A DNA stretch of 64,000 bases from Prochilodus magdalenae (GCA_024036415.1 JAMWET010001078.1:52757-116756), one strand, 5' to 3'. Counted from the first letter of the stretch, positions 23,530 to 35,280 are shown. Translations and numbers: made by a program. Notes: generated by a model from the sequence alone, not told the origin.

Positions 23530-24485
23530 GTGAGGCAGTTTCACGTGGCATGGCTAGAGAGGGGATGCAGCAGAACGCGCGTGCAGTTGCTAAATCACGA
23601 GAGCATTCGTCTAACAGTGCAGCATGAGCTAAACTGTGGCTGTTTTTCTGGTTGCACGTTCACGCGCTTTCCACTTTATACGTGTGCCCGCTGTAGTAGT
23701 TGTGGGAGACAGATGGGCGCGCGGCTCGATCACTCCTGCCTCGGATGCACGCGCGCGCTGCTTGCCAGGCTGGACCTCGCAGTGTGTGTGTTTGTGTGTG
23801 CGCGCGCGTGTATGAGATGAACATGTATTTGGCTCTTTGTGAGGACCAGTGTTCCTGGTATGAGGAAAAACACGGTAATGCGTGTCACACAGTTGTGTTG
23901 TTGGGGTTTAGTATATTTAATTTAAAAGTTAAAGAGCGAAATGTTAGACTGTGGTCTTTGAAGCTGGATTTAAGATTTGGCATAATGTAGGAACAGTAAT
24001 ACAGGAATCAATGGAAATGCCCTACAGTGTCAGAAAAACACGTGCGTGCGTGTGTGTGTATGTGTGTGTGTGTGTGTGTGGTCAGGTTAATGCCACATTT
24101 GAGAACCAAGCCCTGTTCATATACTCAAGTTGTGGGCATACTCAAGGGTATGGGATTGGCTAAAGGGAATATTCACTGATTTCTCAAAAATGCTGCGTGA
24201 TTAATTGTCTGAGATGTAAACTAAATCATTCAGAGTGATTTGATGTGAAATGCAATGTTTTAGATACACTTTTTAGATAAAGTTATTAGATGGAGTAAGA
24301 TATGCTGACACATTTTAGCGCTGAAATTTTTGTTACAAGCTATTTGATCGAAACCATGTCTTAAATAGGGAACACTGGCATAATGTAAGAGCTTGTAAAC
24401 TGCCTGTAGATAAGTTAGTCCAATCAGAGGCAGCTAAACCACTAAACGCTGTGACATCACTACCACAGCTAACTGGGAAATGGGA
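23530..24485 (+). other. Start of xkr7 intron 1
   Basis: The donor GTGAGG is followed by CpG-rich sequence to about 23790, then AT-richer DNA. A GT-rich microsatellite lies at about 24046-24080. Open frames here are within the CpG-rich or GT repeat sequence and carry no motif. Confidence 0.6.
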
Positions 24486-24486
24486 C

Positions 24487-24640
24487 GTTTACATTTACAT
24501 TTAAGGCATTTAGCAGACGCTCTTATCCAGAGCGCCTTACAACCGTGCTTAGTTTTCCACTGGATAATATTCCAGCTAGTACAGGAAGGTTAGAGCCTAA
24601 ACTCACCATGAGCTCAGACACTGCCCAAACAGGGGCCAGT
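24487..24640 (-). mobile_element. SINE/LINE-type 3' tail, reverse oriented
   Basis: TTTACATTTAAGGCATTTAG and CAGACGCTCTTATCCAGAGC (24493-24533) are the reverse complement of the tail TCTGGATAAGAGCGTCTGCTAAATG that many fish retroelements share. The SINE at 12.07 kb has the same tail in the forward direction. The upstream part of the element is not recognisable. Confidence 0.6.
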
Positions 24641-25245
24641 GCTGATACCTAGAAAGATCAATACACAGACATATATAAAGCAAAAAGGGACTACCTGGCA
24701 ACACAAGCCCAGCGCTCATACGTATAGAGAAGAAAGGTCATTATGAATATAAGTGCAACACAAGTATTTCAACATACACATATAACTTACACATCTACTA
24801 GTGCTCGCTCACTTGGGTGCATTATAAAGAGGTAAGACGCTCTGGTCTTGCTGATCAAAAAACAGTCCTGGACTTCAGTTCCCAGACAATAATTACAATT
24901 TAAGTCACAGTCAAAATACTGATCAGAAAAATTCCAATTATATGTTCATCCCAAGTCATTCAGCCCTACATGGTTTCATTGTTTTAAAGGTATTTTAGTC
25001 TTAAATTTCTTTTACTCTGTTCATGTTGGAGGCATACATTGGTGTAAGGCAGTATAGGCACTATAGAAAACACATGTTTATTTATGATGGTTTTACCATC
25101 ATCAACATTACATACATAAACTCAGGAGACTGTTTTCACTGGTGGTTTTGCGTAGTACATGAATTGACTGTGCACCTTGACCACTGTACAGTTTCTACAC
25201 AATAAACCACTTCGCACCAACCCCTCTGTTTATATGTCATGGTCT
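24641..25245. other. Intronic, nothing recognised
   Basis: Unique-looking AT-rich sequence with no coding or repeat signature that I can name. Confidence 0.45.
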
Positions 25246-25249
25246 GAAT

Positions 25250-25440
25250 TTTGAAAAAGATGGTGGACTTCCCCTGCAAAGTTAAAGATAGGGTTAGGCT
25301 TAGGCTCGTAGTAGTTCTGGTTATGATTTGGTTAGGTCTCCAGGAAGTGAATGGAAGTTTAGGTTAGACCCCACAATTCACAGAAACAAGTGTGTGTGTG
25401 TGTGAGTGTGTGAGTGTGTGAGTGTGTGAGACCGTAGGGT
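25250..25440. repeat. Dispersed fish-type repeat with GTGTGA tract
   Basis: It contains TAGGGTTAGGCTTAGGCTCG, GGTTAGGTCTCCAGGAAGTG and ATGGAAGTTTAGGTTAGACC, then a GTGTGTGA microsatellite at about 25391-25430. I recall similar blocks in fish genomes, but the class is not known to me. Confidence 0.4.
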
Positions 25441-26395
25441 CCCACTGAGTGTTACAGTTTAGTGCTGAAATGGATACAATTGGCGAAAGGCGACTGCTCT
25501 GTGCGCTTGTCTATGCTTTCTCACAAAAGCAAAGCCAGTTAGAGTGACAGAGCTGCCCCTGCTGAACGTCTGTATTTACCCGATCCAGGTGTGCAGGCTA
25601 CGCCAGCTCCACACAATACATTGCAACTCATTAATACCAAAGCCGCCCAAGTAAGACACTATGCTTCTGTTTTGTGTCATTGCTGTAATGTTTATGATTG
25701 ATGCACTGTACTGTTTTGTTTTTGGTGAGCTCTGATTGGTCAGTTCTTACAACATCACGTCCAGTATTAAGCCGCTGTACTGTGTTAGCTGGTCTCCTAC
25801 ACTTTTCCGTGGCTAAAACTCCATGTAACAGAAAGAAAACTTCTCTTCAGACTCTCAGGCTGGCTGTTTTGTCCACAGTCTTCAGAGTGGGTGTGATAAA
25901 TGATGAATGTGGGACTACACCGAGTCCCCCTCTGAGAACACAGAGAACACTCACTCCTCTTCAGTCCGCCCCCTCAGATTTGGCCGTCGTCTCGCCGCTC
26001 CATCGTGTTTGCTAATGCTAACAGGAGGGAGGCTTGAGTCGCTCGTTCAAAGCGCCTTCTCCCGTCGGCCAGCTTTCTTTCCCCTGAGAGGAATCCTTTA
26101 CTCATTGTCTCCTCGCAGGCAGACTCCTTTTTTGTCGTTTTGGTGTCTTAATCTGCCTTTCTGTGGCTGGAGAGTTTTAGTTCTCCAGTTTAGAGAGGGA
26201 AATGGACTTGGAGGAAGAAACAGCTAGAGTGAAACTGGCACACATCTTTCACTGTGTGCTTTTGGTGACTCACTCGCTCACTGTGCTTTGGGTAAATGCA
26301 AAAATCCAACTTAGCGTAAGCTTGAATGACTGTTTGTATCAGTCTGAATACAAATCCCTGCAAAAGCAACAATAAGTTGTAGGTTTCTTGAAGCG
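25441..26395. other. Intronic, nothing recognised
   Basis: Moderately GC-rich at 25900-26110. Frames here show no family features. Confidence 0.45.
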
Positions 26396-26399
26396 ATTG

Positions 26400-26765
26400 T
26401 GGTGTGGATAAGAAGAATTAAGGAAGCCATGATCTTCCACAGAAAAATGCTCTTTAATGATCATAAGACACATAAAAAGCAACCAGAAATAGAAATGTGA
26501 CAACAAACCGTTCACCTTGGCGCTGACCGCAGTGCCTCCACACACAGATTCATGGTTCATCTCCACCAAGACAAAAGTGTGACTTTTGTCACTAAAGAAA
26601 ACCCACTGGCATTCTAAGTCACTGACACGACACCATGGCACTCTTTGGCGTCATTAACACTCTGTGAGCTTGTAGTCCATCAAGTTTCATTCCTGTTGGT
26701 TGATTCCGTCTGGGTGCAACTATTTGTGCAGCTGGTCATGTGATGACTGCAGAGGCACTAAACGA
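26400..26765 (-). pseudogene. Tc1-like remnant, group A
   Basis: The minus-strand frame reads FFSDKSHTFVLVEMNHESVC followed by GGTAVSAKVNGL, the FSDESRFxL...VWRR segment in the group A form. The 5' end of the copy retains CAAGTTTCATTCCTGTTGG (about 26680) and GGGTGCAACTATTTGTG from the terminal repeat. The start of the transposase is deleted between these two parts. Confidence 0.65.
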
Positions 26766-26799
26766 TGCAGATGTCCGGTTCCCCTCAACACTGCTGTGA

Positions 26800-26872
26800 A
26801 CATATCTGACTCAGTGAGTTTCAGTACTATGTTGCATTGTATCCAACCATAAAGCATAATAGGTCCCCTTTA
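26800..26872 (-). mobile_element. MITE-like terminus (GCATAATAGGTCCCC family)
   Basis: AAAGCATAATAGGTCCCCTT (26851-26870) is the inverted form of the AAAAGGGGACCTATTATGCC terminus at 48.62 kb. This is an end of a common fish short DNA-type repeat. Only one terminus is visible here. Confidence 0.45.
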
Positions 26873-28285
26873 ATATGAAGCTTTTGGTTGTAGAGATGAC
26901 CACAGGGGACAAAGGAGTGGTGCAATGTATCAGTGACACTATGTGACTGTTAATAATATGAAATATTTTGTTTGTTGAAATTTGTTAAAATGGGATAAAT
27001 GGAAGTGGGGTATTGTTTAAATGGGACACCATATACCTGGGTGGTTATCAGTGTTCTTGTGGGGGCCTTATATACAGAGAGAGAGAGAGAGAGAAGGAGA
27101 GAGAGAGAGAGAGAGAGAGAGAGATATCTGTTTCACTGCATTTAACAGTGCTCTGCGAGTACATACTGAAACCTGAAAGAAACATACTGACAGTAACTTC
27201 TACAAGTACCCAGGGCAAGGAAAAACAGAGTGAGCCTTTGTTGGCGTACCATGTGAGCTCCTCAAGCTGAAGAGCGTTGATAAAGTAATCTGTAGATAAA
27301 ACTCATGATTGGAAGTTTGGCCTGCGTACCCTGTGGGCTCTGGCCAGAGACACCAATGGAGAGAGAATCTGGACCTCAGCCTGAACTCAGTCTTCACTCA
27401 CAAGGGATCTCTCATACTTTGTGAGTGCCTGGGCAGGGAGGTAATTCTTTTCTGTTAGAGAGAGAGAAGGAAAGAGAGAGAGAGAGTGAAAGAGAGAGAG
27501 TTTTACTGATAGTAAGGTGCTGAATTATTAACAGGGACCTACAGAGAACTTGTGTGCCTCAGCGATTGTCTAGCAGAGGATATAGCATTTCCTGTCATCC
27601 TTCTCCTAAATGAAATTGTTCTGTCTTTTTCTTGCTCACTCTCTTTCCTCCTCTCAGCCCTGATTCATTTCAGTTCTAGCTTTTCTAGCCTAATTCAGGA
27701 AATTCAAGAACGTTAAAGTGGAGAACAGTAACAAATCAGGTGATTAAACAATGCTAATTGGGAGAAGAGGCTGTAATTACAATTAGAAGATGGCGTAACC
27801 CTATCAGTGATAATAGCAAGCGCAATACAAACTCTGAGCATAAGCGGCAGGTATAAAGCTGTCACAATATTTACCACAGAATCAAAAACAACAAGGTTTA
27901 CGCGCACGCGTGTGTGTGAGCCTGCCCGTCCAAGCGTAACAGGGTCTCTCACTGTCACTCGGTCTGGGGCAGGCAAGGACATACTGTGCTGGCAGTGTGC
28001 AACACTACTACTGTCCTGGCAGATAGGATATTTTCACTGCGCTAGGGTTTCGGCCAAATATGGCAGATTTTTTTAGGGAAAGATTTTTCATCTGTTCAGA
28101 AAGAATTACTGTATATTTTGGGTACAAGTTGTGCACCAGTGGTGTCATTTGGCTGTCATTCTCCTTTGTTGCACTGCCATTGTAATGTTTGCTGGTGTGG
28201 AATTACAGTCAGTTTTTTCATGGTAATCAGGTTGTCTTTATATTTCTCATTTTCTCTGCGTGATATGTGACATTAAGGCTGTTTT
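26873..28285. other. Intronic, GA tracts, otherwise unassigned
   Basis: GA microsatellites lie at about 27076-27123 and 27458-27500. The segment 27680-27790, with TAATTACAATTAG, is unique-looking and could be conserved non-coding DNA. No gene was recognised. Confidence 0.5.
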
Positions 28286-28289
28286 CACC

Positions 28290-28425
28290 CAGCCTTTAGG
28301 TGGTGGGAGAGGTGTGTCCGCAAGCAGAAGTTTGCAGGTTTAAATCCCAGGATTGGCTGGGTATACCGTGTTGCACCCCTTGGGAAGTGCACTCATTTGC
28401 TGAAGGTGTCATTGCTCCACTGGTG
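28290..28425 (+). mobile_element. Degenerate tRNA-derived SINE fragment
   Basis: GTGGGAGAGGTGTGTCCGCA, then a B-box-like GCAGGTTTAAATCCCAG (28335-28351), then TTGGGAAGTGCACTCATTTG. The B-box differs by one or two bases from GGTTCRANNCC. The A-box is not convincing, so this is a decayed SINE head. Confidence 0.45.
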
Positions 28426-28599
28426 ATACTTTGCTTCATGTAGACGGGGCATAGTAAATTAAATTACATAATATTTTCACAATGTACATAATGCTGTATG
28501 CATTTTTTCTGAGGTTTAATGGAACAGAAAACCCCATTTCCACATGTAGTTCCACTCATTCCACTCAAAAAAGCACTCATCATCATAAGGATAGAAGAA

Positions 28600-29030
28600 A
28601 AAAAGAAGTGTTGGATTGCAGTGCTATTTAGAAGGAAGATAAAGGTTGCCCATGCATCCACACACACGGCCCTTGCCGTGAAGATGACCCCCTACCATTC
28701 TGAGTCACTTACTGACTGTCTGGCACAACGTCGTTGCAGTTTTGGTATAAGGACGGTCATCATAGCGGTCTGCGTGCATGCAGTACTATGACGTGCAGCT
28801 GTCAGGTTAGCTTATGGAGGATATCACTTCTCATCGAATGTCTGCAGTCATGACTGTTGGATCAGTCAAGTAAAGAGGCAAGTCCCAACCCTGCTTACGT
28901 CACATGCACAGCCGACCATGAAACTTCACAAATCATTTGCATGTCTCACGATGTTAAATCTACCCAGCAAGTTTCATTCCCGCCGGTTGATTTCTTTTGG
29001 GTGCAACTATAGTTTTGTTGATGAGTGTAA
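28600..29030 (-). mobile_element. Tc1-like copy, group A, deleted, with terminal repeat
   Basis: The right end (minus-strand start) is clear: TACACTCATCAACAAAACTA at 29029-29010 followed by TTGCACCCAAAAGAAATCAA and the GAATGAAACTTGCTGGG segment. Inward come GTGACGTAAGCAGGGTTGGG and GACTGATCCAACAGTCATGA, as in the + copies at 21.5 and 32.6 kb. The other end is GCAGTGCTATT...GGAAGATAAAGGTTGCC (28619-28650). About half of the transposase is missing. Confidence 0.7.
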
Positions 29031-29125
29031 TACTGTGCTACAATAAATCCAGTTAAATCCAATAAAAATTATACTGAAACTACAACCTATGCTTAATATC
29101 TGCCGTTGTCAACCCAATACCGTCT

Positions 29126-29200
29126 AGATAGATAGATAGATAGATAGATAGATACTTTATTGATCCCAGAGGGAAATTCAAGAATTCAAGAAGAATTCAA
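29126..29200 (-). mobile_element. LINE 3' end with (GATA)n tail
   Basis: On the minus strand the sequence reads GAATTTCCCTCTGGGATCAA, then TAAAGTATC and ATCTATC repeats ending at 29126. This is the standard 3' terminus of a fish non-LTR retrotransposon, in which the tetranucleotide tail takes the place of poly(A). The body of the element is missing or unrecognisable. Confidence 0.7.
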
Positions 29201-30040
29201 ATTCAAGAGGGTCTAATTCCCTCTCCTAAACAGAAAACAATTAATAATATGCTTGTCTCGATAGATTTTGATTAAACAGCCATCTAAATAACATAATCAA
29301 TAATCTACTTCACTAAAGAAGTGATTGTTGGCTTACAACATGACTCAGTTCTGCAGTACTGCTGTTTTTTACATACAGAACTTATAGCAGCATTTTGATT
29401 GGTAAGTAACACTCAATTATCTAAATGACCAAGTCCAAAAGTTTAGTTGGGCATTTAAGTGATGCTTTAGGCTAACAGATCATATTGAATCATGCTTTTT
29501 TCCCCAATCCCAATCACATCCACTGATTTTGGCCGGTGTCAGTATCTGTACCAGCACACCCCCAGTTCTTTAAAAGGGCAACTGATGATGTGCCTGGAAT
29601 TGCACAAAATGGCTCAGTAATGATCAAATGTTGGGTAAATATATTAGCTAGACTTAATTACTTTGTTTGCCCATGTCTGCACAAGAGTTCGGGGCATGTG
29701 TTTCATTTGATTTGGTTAGTTTCACATTGCACCCAATTATACACATGGGTATTATTGAGTTGTTCAGGAATTTGCCAGGGACTCTTACTTTTGTGCTTGT
29801 GTGATCTATTTTTTATTAGTCTATAACATATCTACCTATCCCACAAATACATTCTCAATAAAATGCATAATCCTACCCATTTATATGTGTGAAGGCTGTC
29901 AGTGCCTCACCCATATCAGAAATATGATCTGCAGTCCCTGTGGCAAAATCGTAAAGGTAACGTACAAACTTGAATCACTTTACCCAAAAATATGAAGTTT
30001 CTATATGGAAGATATATCTAGACTATATCTATTATATGAA
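29201..30040. other. Intronic, nothing recognised
   Basis: AT-rich sequence without coding motifs. Short ATTCAAG repeats flank the LINE tail at 29176-29207. Confidence 0.45.
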
Positions 30041-30044
30041 TAAT

Positions 30045-30310
30045 TTTTAAATCCTTCATTTTGTCAAGCATGTATTTGGTTACAGGGTCACTCCAAAAGC
30101 TTTATTGCCATATTGGCCAGTATTGAATCTGGACCAAGTAGTACAGGGTTCTGTTTTCTCAGTGTGTACACACTGAGAAAGAAATCGAGCTAGAAATCGA
30201 GAAGGAGAACCTAAGAAACCCTAGCATGCTCTGTGTGTTGTTTACATGACCACATCTGTTCACTGCAGGAATCCAATTCTGATGGGACTATTAGATGCAT
30301 GTAAATGCAC
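30045..30310. mobile_element. Truncated copy of the 10.1-kb TIR element
   Basis: It shares TTTAAATCCTTCATTTTGTC, AAGCATGTATTTGGTT and TGTTTACATGACCA with the element at 10083-10625 and ends at the same GATGCATGTAAATGCA terminus. The left part, including the left terminus, is missing. Confidence 0.55.
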
Positions 30311-30572
30311 TCATTGTTTATCGAAAGATTTGACCAGTTTACCCCAAATGTATTCCAGCTTGAGCGCACTAAATGAACACACTCATATAAAGCAGCATGC
30401 ATGAATGCACACACAGTATACAAGCGCATGTGTACTTTGGGGGCTCCCGTTATTTAAAATGATAATTGAAAATTGTTCCAACTGCATGTCAAGTAAACAC
30501 TACCAACCCATTTTGATCCTGGCTGATTCTGATCATGCACCCTGACTATCTATACTTCCTCTCATATTTCAG

Positions 30573-30650
30573 GCACGCACCAGCCGAGTTGCCAAAAGAG
30601 TCTGTGAAAAAGAGCGCCTGCGAAAGTGTAAATTGTCATCCAGAGAGTGA
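30573..30650 (+). other. Exon-like terminal segment, unassigned
   Basis: A polypyrimidine stretch ending CTCATATTTCAG (30572) is followed by a 25-codon open frame, basic throughout (ARTSRVAKRVCEKERLRKCK then LSSRE), and TGA at 30648-30650. The peptide is not recognised, so it may be chance. Confidence 0.15.
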
Positions 30651-30871
30651 CGCGACGGTTTAGCCGAGCATGATCAGATGCGAATCAGATGTAGAGGAGA
30701 GTCATGAGAGTGCTCCAGCATCCAGCAGCTTTAGAGGAGATAGAGAATAAGAGACTGCACTGTGTAGTCTGCTCAGGCCAGGTTCACTTCGCTCCAGCTT
30801 AATTTGAGCCGTAGTGAGGTTTATTGAAAACACACCTGCAATATACATATGCATGCAACGTGCACACTCAC

Positions 30872-30977
30872 CCAGCAGCTGTGGCGGGAGCATGATGTGT
30901 GTGTTGCAGGTGTTGGGAGGCAGTGGTGTGTGTCCGTGGGGGTCATTAAGGGAGTTGATGGGGATAGTCTCTCTGAG
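30872..30977 (-). other. Exon-like segment with both splice signals, unassigned
   Basis: On the minus strand a pyrimidine-rich CTCTGCTACCTTCAG acceptor (ends 30978) precedes 106 bases that are open in two frames and end at a GTGAGTG donor (30871-30865). One frame reads LRETIPINSLNDPHGHTPLP and then PNTCNTHIMLPPQLL. The composition looks coding, but I do not recognise the peptide. If real it would belong to an antisense gene or transcript relative to xkr7. Confidence 0.22.
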
Positions 30978-31019
30978 CTGAAGGTAGCAGAGCAGAGCCG
31001 GCGCCCGTGAAGAGAATTC

Positions 31020-31900
31020 GAAAGCAGGGCCGCATTGCTCGGCCTTCTCACCTCTCAGTTGCTCGTCAATGCCACGTTTTTCCCTCACCCGGAACGCGAC
31101 TGCCTTCCTGTCAGGGTTTGGTGGCGTTTGTTTGTTTGTGTTGTCGGTCTGTTCATACTGTTTGTATGTTTTAGTCTGTTTACAGAGTTTGGCCATTCTC
31201 CACGGGAATACATTAATAAATGGAAAGCCGGTTCTCTGTGTCACTCCACTTTCCTAACTTTGAGACGCTCTGTCGTCTGTCTGGTCCACAGTCTCCCTGT
31301 TCCTTCTTCTACAGGCTCCTGTCTTTGTTCTTTCTCTCTATGTCTCTCTGCTCTCTTTCACTGATTTCGAGGCTGCACGAGCTGACCTAGTTCTCTGTAG
31401 CTCCTTACAGATGCTGGAAACACAAACATCACAGCAGAGTGACATGAAGATTGATGTGTGTGAGTGTGTGGAATGTTTGCAGATACCGTTCTCTCATTTG
31501 AGAAGGCCGATTTGTATGAGTGGCAAGTCGCTGTGTTGGTAAGTACGGTGCATTTTTTCCTGAAATGAGTCATCAAGAGGATTTGGAAGTATTTGAAAGG
31601 ATGTCCTTGTCTTCTAAGTGAAGTGTGCCGATTTATCCAGGAGCCAAGTGTGTGTTTGTCCATTTGTGTGTATCACTGCGAAATCTTTTTCAGTTTATGA
31701 TATGATTTGACTGATGACATGATATTAGGCTTATTCTCCTAGTTTGAATACGGAAAAATGATGACTGTGTCACGTTGTTGCTTTAGATGGCATGTGCTCA
31801 CTGAATGGAGTAGTAGACGCATGCAGTATCTCCTTTGCTTCTGTGTCCTCTTGCCCTAATAACAATGCCGATCAGGTCAGCTAAGGATTACACCAGTCGC
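31020..31900. other. Intronic, nothing recognised
   Basis: Mixed-composition sequence. Open frames near 31035-31364 have no family motifs. Confidence 0.45.
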
Positions 31901-31904
31901 TTGA

Positions 31905-32290
31905 GTTACTCTGTATTTTAGCCCAGTCTTCCGTAATGCGGGTGCACATATCAGCCAGAGCCTGTGTGCCTATTTCAGCATGTCACCTGCTGTTTCTAGT
32001 AGGCAGCTGGGATTGAGGTTAGGTGATTTTGCTGGTTGGTCAAAGGGTTCCATTGTGTTTGTTGAACCAGTGACACATAGAAAACCCACAGCCAATGTAG
32101 CGTTCTGCTTGGACATGAAGCACAGAGAAGCAGAGGAATGGCCTAAAATGAACCAGACCTTTCTCAAGAGACTGGTGTAAGCCATACCTGACAGAATTGG
32201 CACTGTCGTTAAAGAGGCCATATGCCACAAATGACTGTGTATGTTGTTATACTTCAAGAAGTATTTACAGTACGCAATATTTTGCAATAT
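31905..32290 (-). pseudogene. Tc1-like transposase remnant
   Basis: The minus-strand frame reads STNTMEPFDQPAKSPNLNPS; 32026-32006 encodes SPNLNPS, equivalent to the SPDLNPIE motif at the third catalytic region. A Tc1-like upstream stretch with frameshifts occupies 32290-32060. The group could not be assigned, and no terminal repeats were seen. Confidence 0.55.
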
Positions 32291-32575
32291 GCCATCATTA
32301 ACTAAGTTGCAACAGAGGAAAAACTATCAAAAGTGCAGCAGTTAGAAGCATACTATTAAAAAAACTGATGCAATCATTTTTGTTTTCATTTATTTATTTT
32401 TTCATTAAAAATTTTTTTTTATTATTATTTTTTCATAATTTTTCAGTATGGAATTTTGCTATATTGTGTTGTGCTTAATCCAGTTAAACAGGACTAATTT
32501 TGCTCTCTTTATAGTAAAATATAAAGTTGATCTACAAAGACTGACGATATACACCATATATTCACAAAAGCTTCT
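32291..32575. other. AT-rich non-coding
   Basis: T-rich low-complexity sequence at about 32375-32445. Nothing else was seen. Confidence 0.5.
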
Positions 32576-32579
32576 TGTA

Positions 32580-33030
32580 TTATACTCATCATCAACCGAC
32601 AGGGATGAAACTTGGTGGGTAGGTTTGACATTATGAGTCATGCAAATGATTCAAATTTCACGCTCAGCTGCGCACGTCACGTAAGCAAGTCTGGGCCTTA
32701 TCGCTGTACCTGACTGACCCAACAGCAACGCTTCCAGACATTTTGTGAGCAGTGATTCCCCCCCAAAACTCATTCTGTTCGTGCCAGCACCATTGGCAAA
32801 TGGTTACACAACGCAAGACTACGTTTACGCAGACCGTTACAACTGCCCTTAACACCACATCAACATCTCCAAAGAGTGCAGTGGTGTCGTACCAGACTGT
32901 CATGGAGTTACCCAGAATGGCAGCGACTTATCTTTATAAAGTGACAAGTCCCACTTTTGTCTTGGTGGAGTCGACCAATGAATCCGTGTGTGAAGGCACA
33001 GTGGTCATTGTGTGCTTAAGATGAGCCCAT
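32580..33030 (+). pseudogene. Tc1-like transposon copy, group A, 5' half
   Basis: It starts with TATACTCATCATCAACCGAC and AGGGATGAAACTTGGTGGGT, then CACGTCACGTAAGCAAG and CTGTACCTGACTGACCCAAC. In the frame ending at 33024 it encodes SPTFVLVESTNESVCEGTVV, the group A form of the DESRFxL...VWRR segment. Homology ends just after this, so the C-terminal third is missing. Confidence 0.7.
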
Positions 33031-33034
33031 TGAT

Positions 33035-33825
33035 TCTGATTCAGGAGACAACACACCTAATCCAACTCATCAGCTCATTAACAGCCTATTACTGAGATAA
33101 AGTAGGTGTATTAAAGCAGGAAAAGCACTAACATGCGCAGGGCAGTGGGACTCCAGGACACAGTCTGTGTCTGCCCTATGCTGCACATCAGCAGACACAT
33201 AATTAACCTCTAGGAAAGCAGGTAACCCCCACAATTCTGTGGCAAACCTTTCACCACAGATTTTGTTACTGCACTATGATACACATTTACCCTTCTTTCG
33301 CTCATTTTTCCTCCCTGTGCCTTAAGTGCGAAGGAGTTTTACAGCGTTGGCAGCTGATGGGTTAGTCAAATAGCTAGCTATAGTGTCAGAGCTATTTCTA
33401 GCAACTGAAGTTCATCTAAAAGGAATGTAATGAGGGAGGTTTTCTTAGCTGCTCAGTCGGGAAGCGGTGGCACATGTGCGAGTCATGGTACAAGTGAGTG
33501 TCAAATAGATGGCTTTTATGGAATTTAAACTAATAATGCATGGGTTTCTGCAGCATGCAACAAAAACTGAAAAACTACCGGAATCTATAACCTCACAGTC
33601 ATTCAATTCTGAATCAGCTGGGAACCAGTTCAAAGTGCAAAAACACAATATCGATTTTTAATTAATAGTTTACATTATGTGTGTGGTAGCCCACTAGATA
33701 GCAGTGTTGTGATCTATCTTCAGCTATTACACTCTTCTACTCCAATAGATAAGGGCACACTGCTAATATTAGCATGAGCAAAGCAAGATGACAAGTTATG
33801 ATTTTATACTATGACAGTTTCCTAA
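33035..33825. other. Intronic, nothing recognised
   Basis: No repeat or coding feature could be named. Confidence 0.45.
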
Positions 33826-33831
33826 TATTAG

Positions 33832-34109
33832 ATCATGTATAGTGTTGGCAGGTTCATGCCAATGCACAGCTCTATATAGAATCGTGTCAGTAAAAAAGAG
33901 AGAGAGAGAGTGTGTGTGTGTGTGTGCACGTGTGTTAGTTCTCCTGCCCAATAGGTTGTACTCATCCTGAAGCAGTAGTAGATGTTAGCATGGGCCAGTA
34001 GACATAGGGCTCCAGGCATATTATGGATTATTGGATATATCATGTATAGTGTTGGCAGGTTCTCGCCAATGCACAGCCCTAATATAGAAGCATGTCATGA
34101 CTAAGAGAA

Positions 34110-34145
<36 letters not shown>

Positions 34146-34240
34146 GCATTAGTTCTCCTGCTCTATAGGTTGAACTCATCCTGAAGCAGCAGTAGATGTT
34201 CGCATGGGCCAGTAGACATAGGGCTGCAGGCACATTATGG
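33832..34240 (+). repeat. Two-copy tandem duplication, period 207 bp
   Basis: ATCATGTATAGTGTTGGCAG starts at 33832 and again at 34039. Both units carry a microsatellite in the same place: GA then GT in the first, a short GA then a long GT run in the second. Both then share GTTCTCCTGC, CTCATCCTGAAGCAG and GGGCCAGTAGACATAGGGCT. The units differ by scattered substitutions and by repeat-tract length. Confidence 0.85.
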
Positions 34241-34244
34241 TTGA

Positions 34245-35275
34245 GTAAGCTGTGCAGATACAGTATAGCGAATCCCTGCAGAGCACAATTGTTCACTGAA
34301 GCCAGCGGTTTTCATCTGGGGACATCATGAGGTTAACAGGGCTGCAGTCAAACTTTACGATGCTTTTAAAAAATTCATTCAAAGTATGTGTGCGGTTGTT
34401 GCTCAGGCATGGATTGAGGAGTCTAAGCATAAGGGTCAAAATATCCTTCCTCTAGGGAGCTCCAAAAATTGGAACACTATCCCGAAACTATCACAGCTGA
34501 AGCAATACATCCTGGTAAAAAAAATTAATAAATAAAAAAGAAATAACATGCTAATTTTCATAATCTGCTTAAGCGCTTGAGTGAGGAGCGGGCTAGCTTT
34601 TAGCGTTCCCGTTATGTCGCATGGAGGACGAGCTCTCACTCGTTCTGTTCCCCTGCGACTGATCCATCACTTTTTCACAATTACACCCGCCCATCACGTT
34701 AGCGGGCTGAGATCAGCTGTGACGGTTGTGTGCGGCGAGCATCTGGATTAGTTACCGGTTCGCAGGTGCGGATTAATGATGTTTGTGTATCACATGCACA
34801 CGTTCACATGGGCGCACACACATGCATATCCGGTGTACGTGTGGATCCTGTCTATATATAGATTAAAATTTCTAGATGAGATTTTACGGATTGAATCAAT
34901 TCTCTTTCTTTCTCTCCTGCTTGCTCCCTCTCTTTGCCGTTCTGCAGTGTTCGCAACAATGAGTAGTAGATTGTAAACCCTTTACGCGGCAGAGAGGAGC
35001 AGTCATTTCATTTTATTTGGCTGTTTGTTCTGATTGCAGCGTGCTGAAGGGGGTTTTTGTATTTGTGCCACTGTGCCAACATGAATTTGCTCTATAAAAT
35101 GGGAGCGCACATCTGTTATGTTAAATATCAAAATCCCCCTGGTGCTCTTTTCTGTCTTTCTCCACCCCTCTCTCTTGCATCATCATCTTTCACTTTTATG
35201 CTATCTATTTTTGTCACCTTTCAGCAATACAGTAGGGCCTCCCCTGTGGCATCCTGTGACATATCTCCGTTGTCA
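34245..35275. other. Intronic, nothing recognised
   Basis: No gene or repeat was named. Short frames lack motifs. Confidence 0.45.
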
Positions 35276-35280
35276 TCAGA

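Noticed and set aside
22964..23551. 195-codon minus-strand open frame across xkr7 exon 1
   Set aside because: It is the antisense shadow of a GC-rich coding exon and has no family motif, while the + strand encodes clear XK-family sequence.
30702..31244. 180-codon minus-strand open frame
   Set aside because: Taken as a whole it has no recognisable family. Only the 106-base segment bounded by splice signals is kept, as a separate low-confidence candidate.
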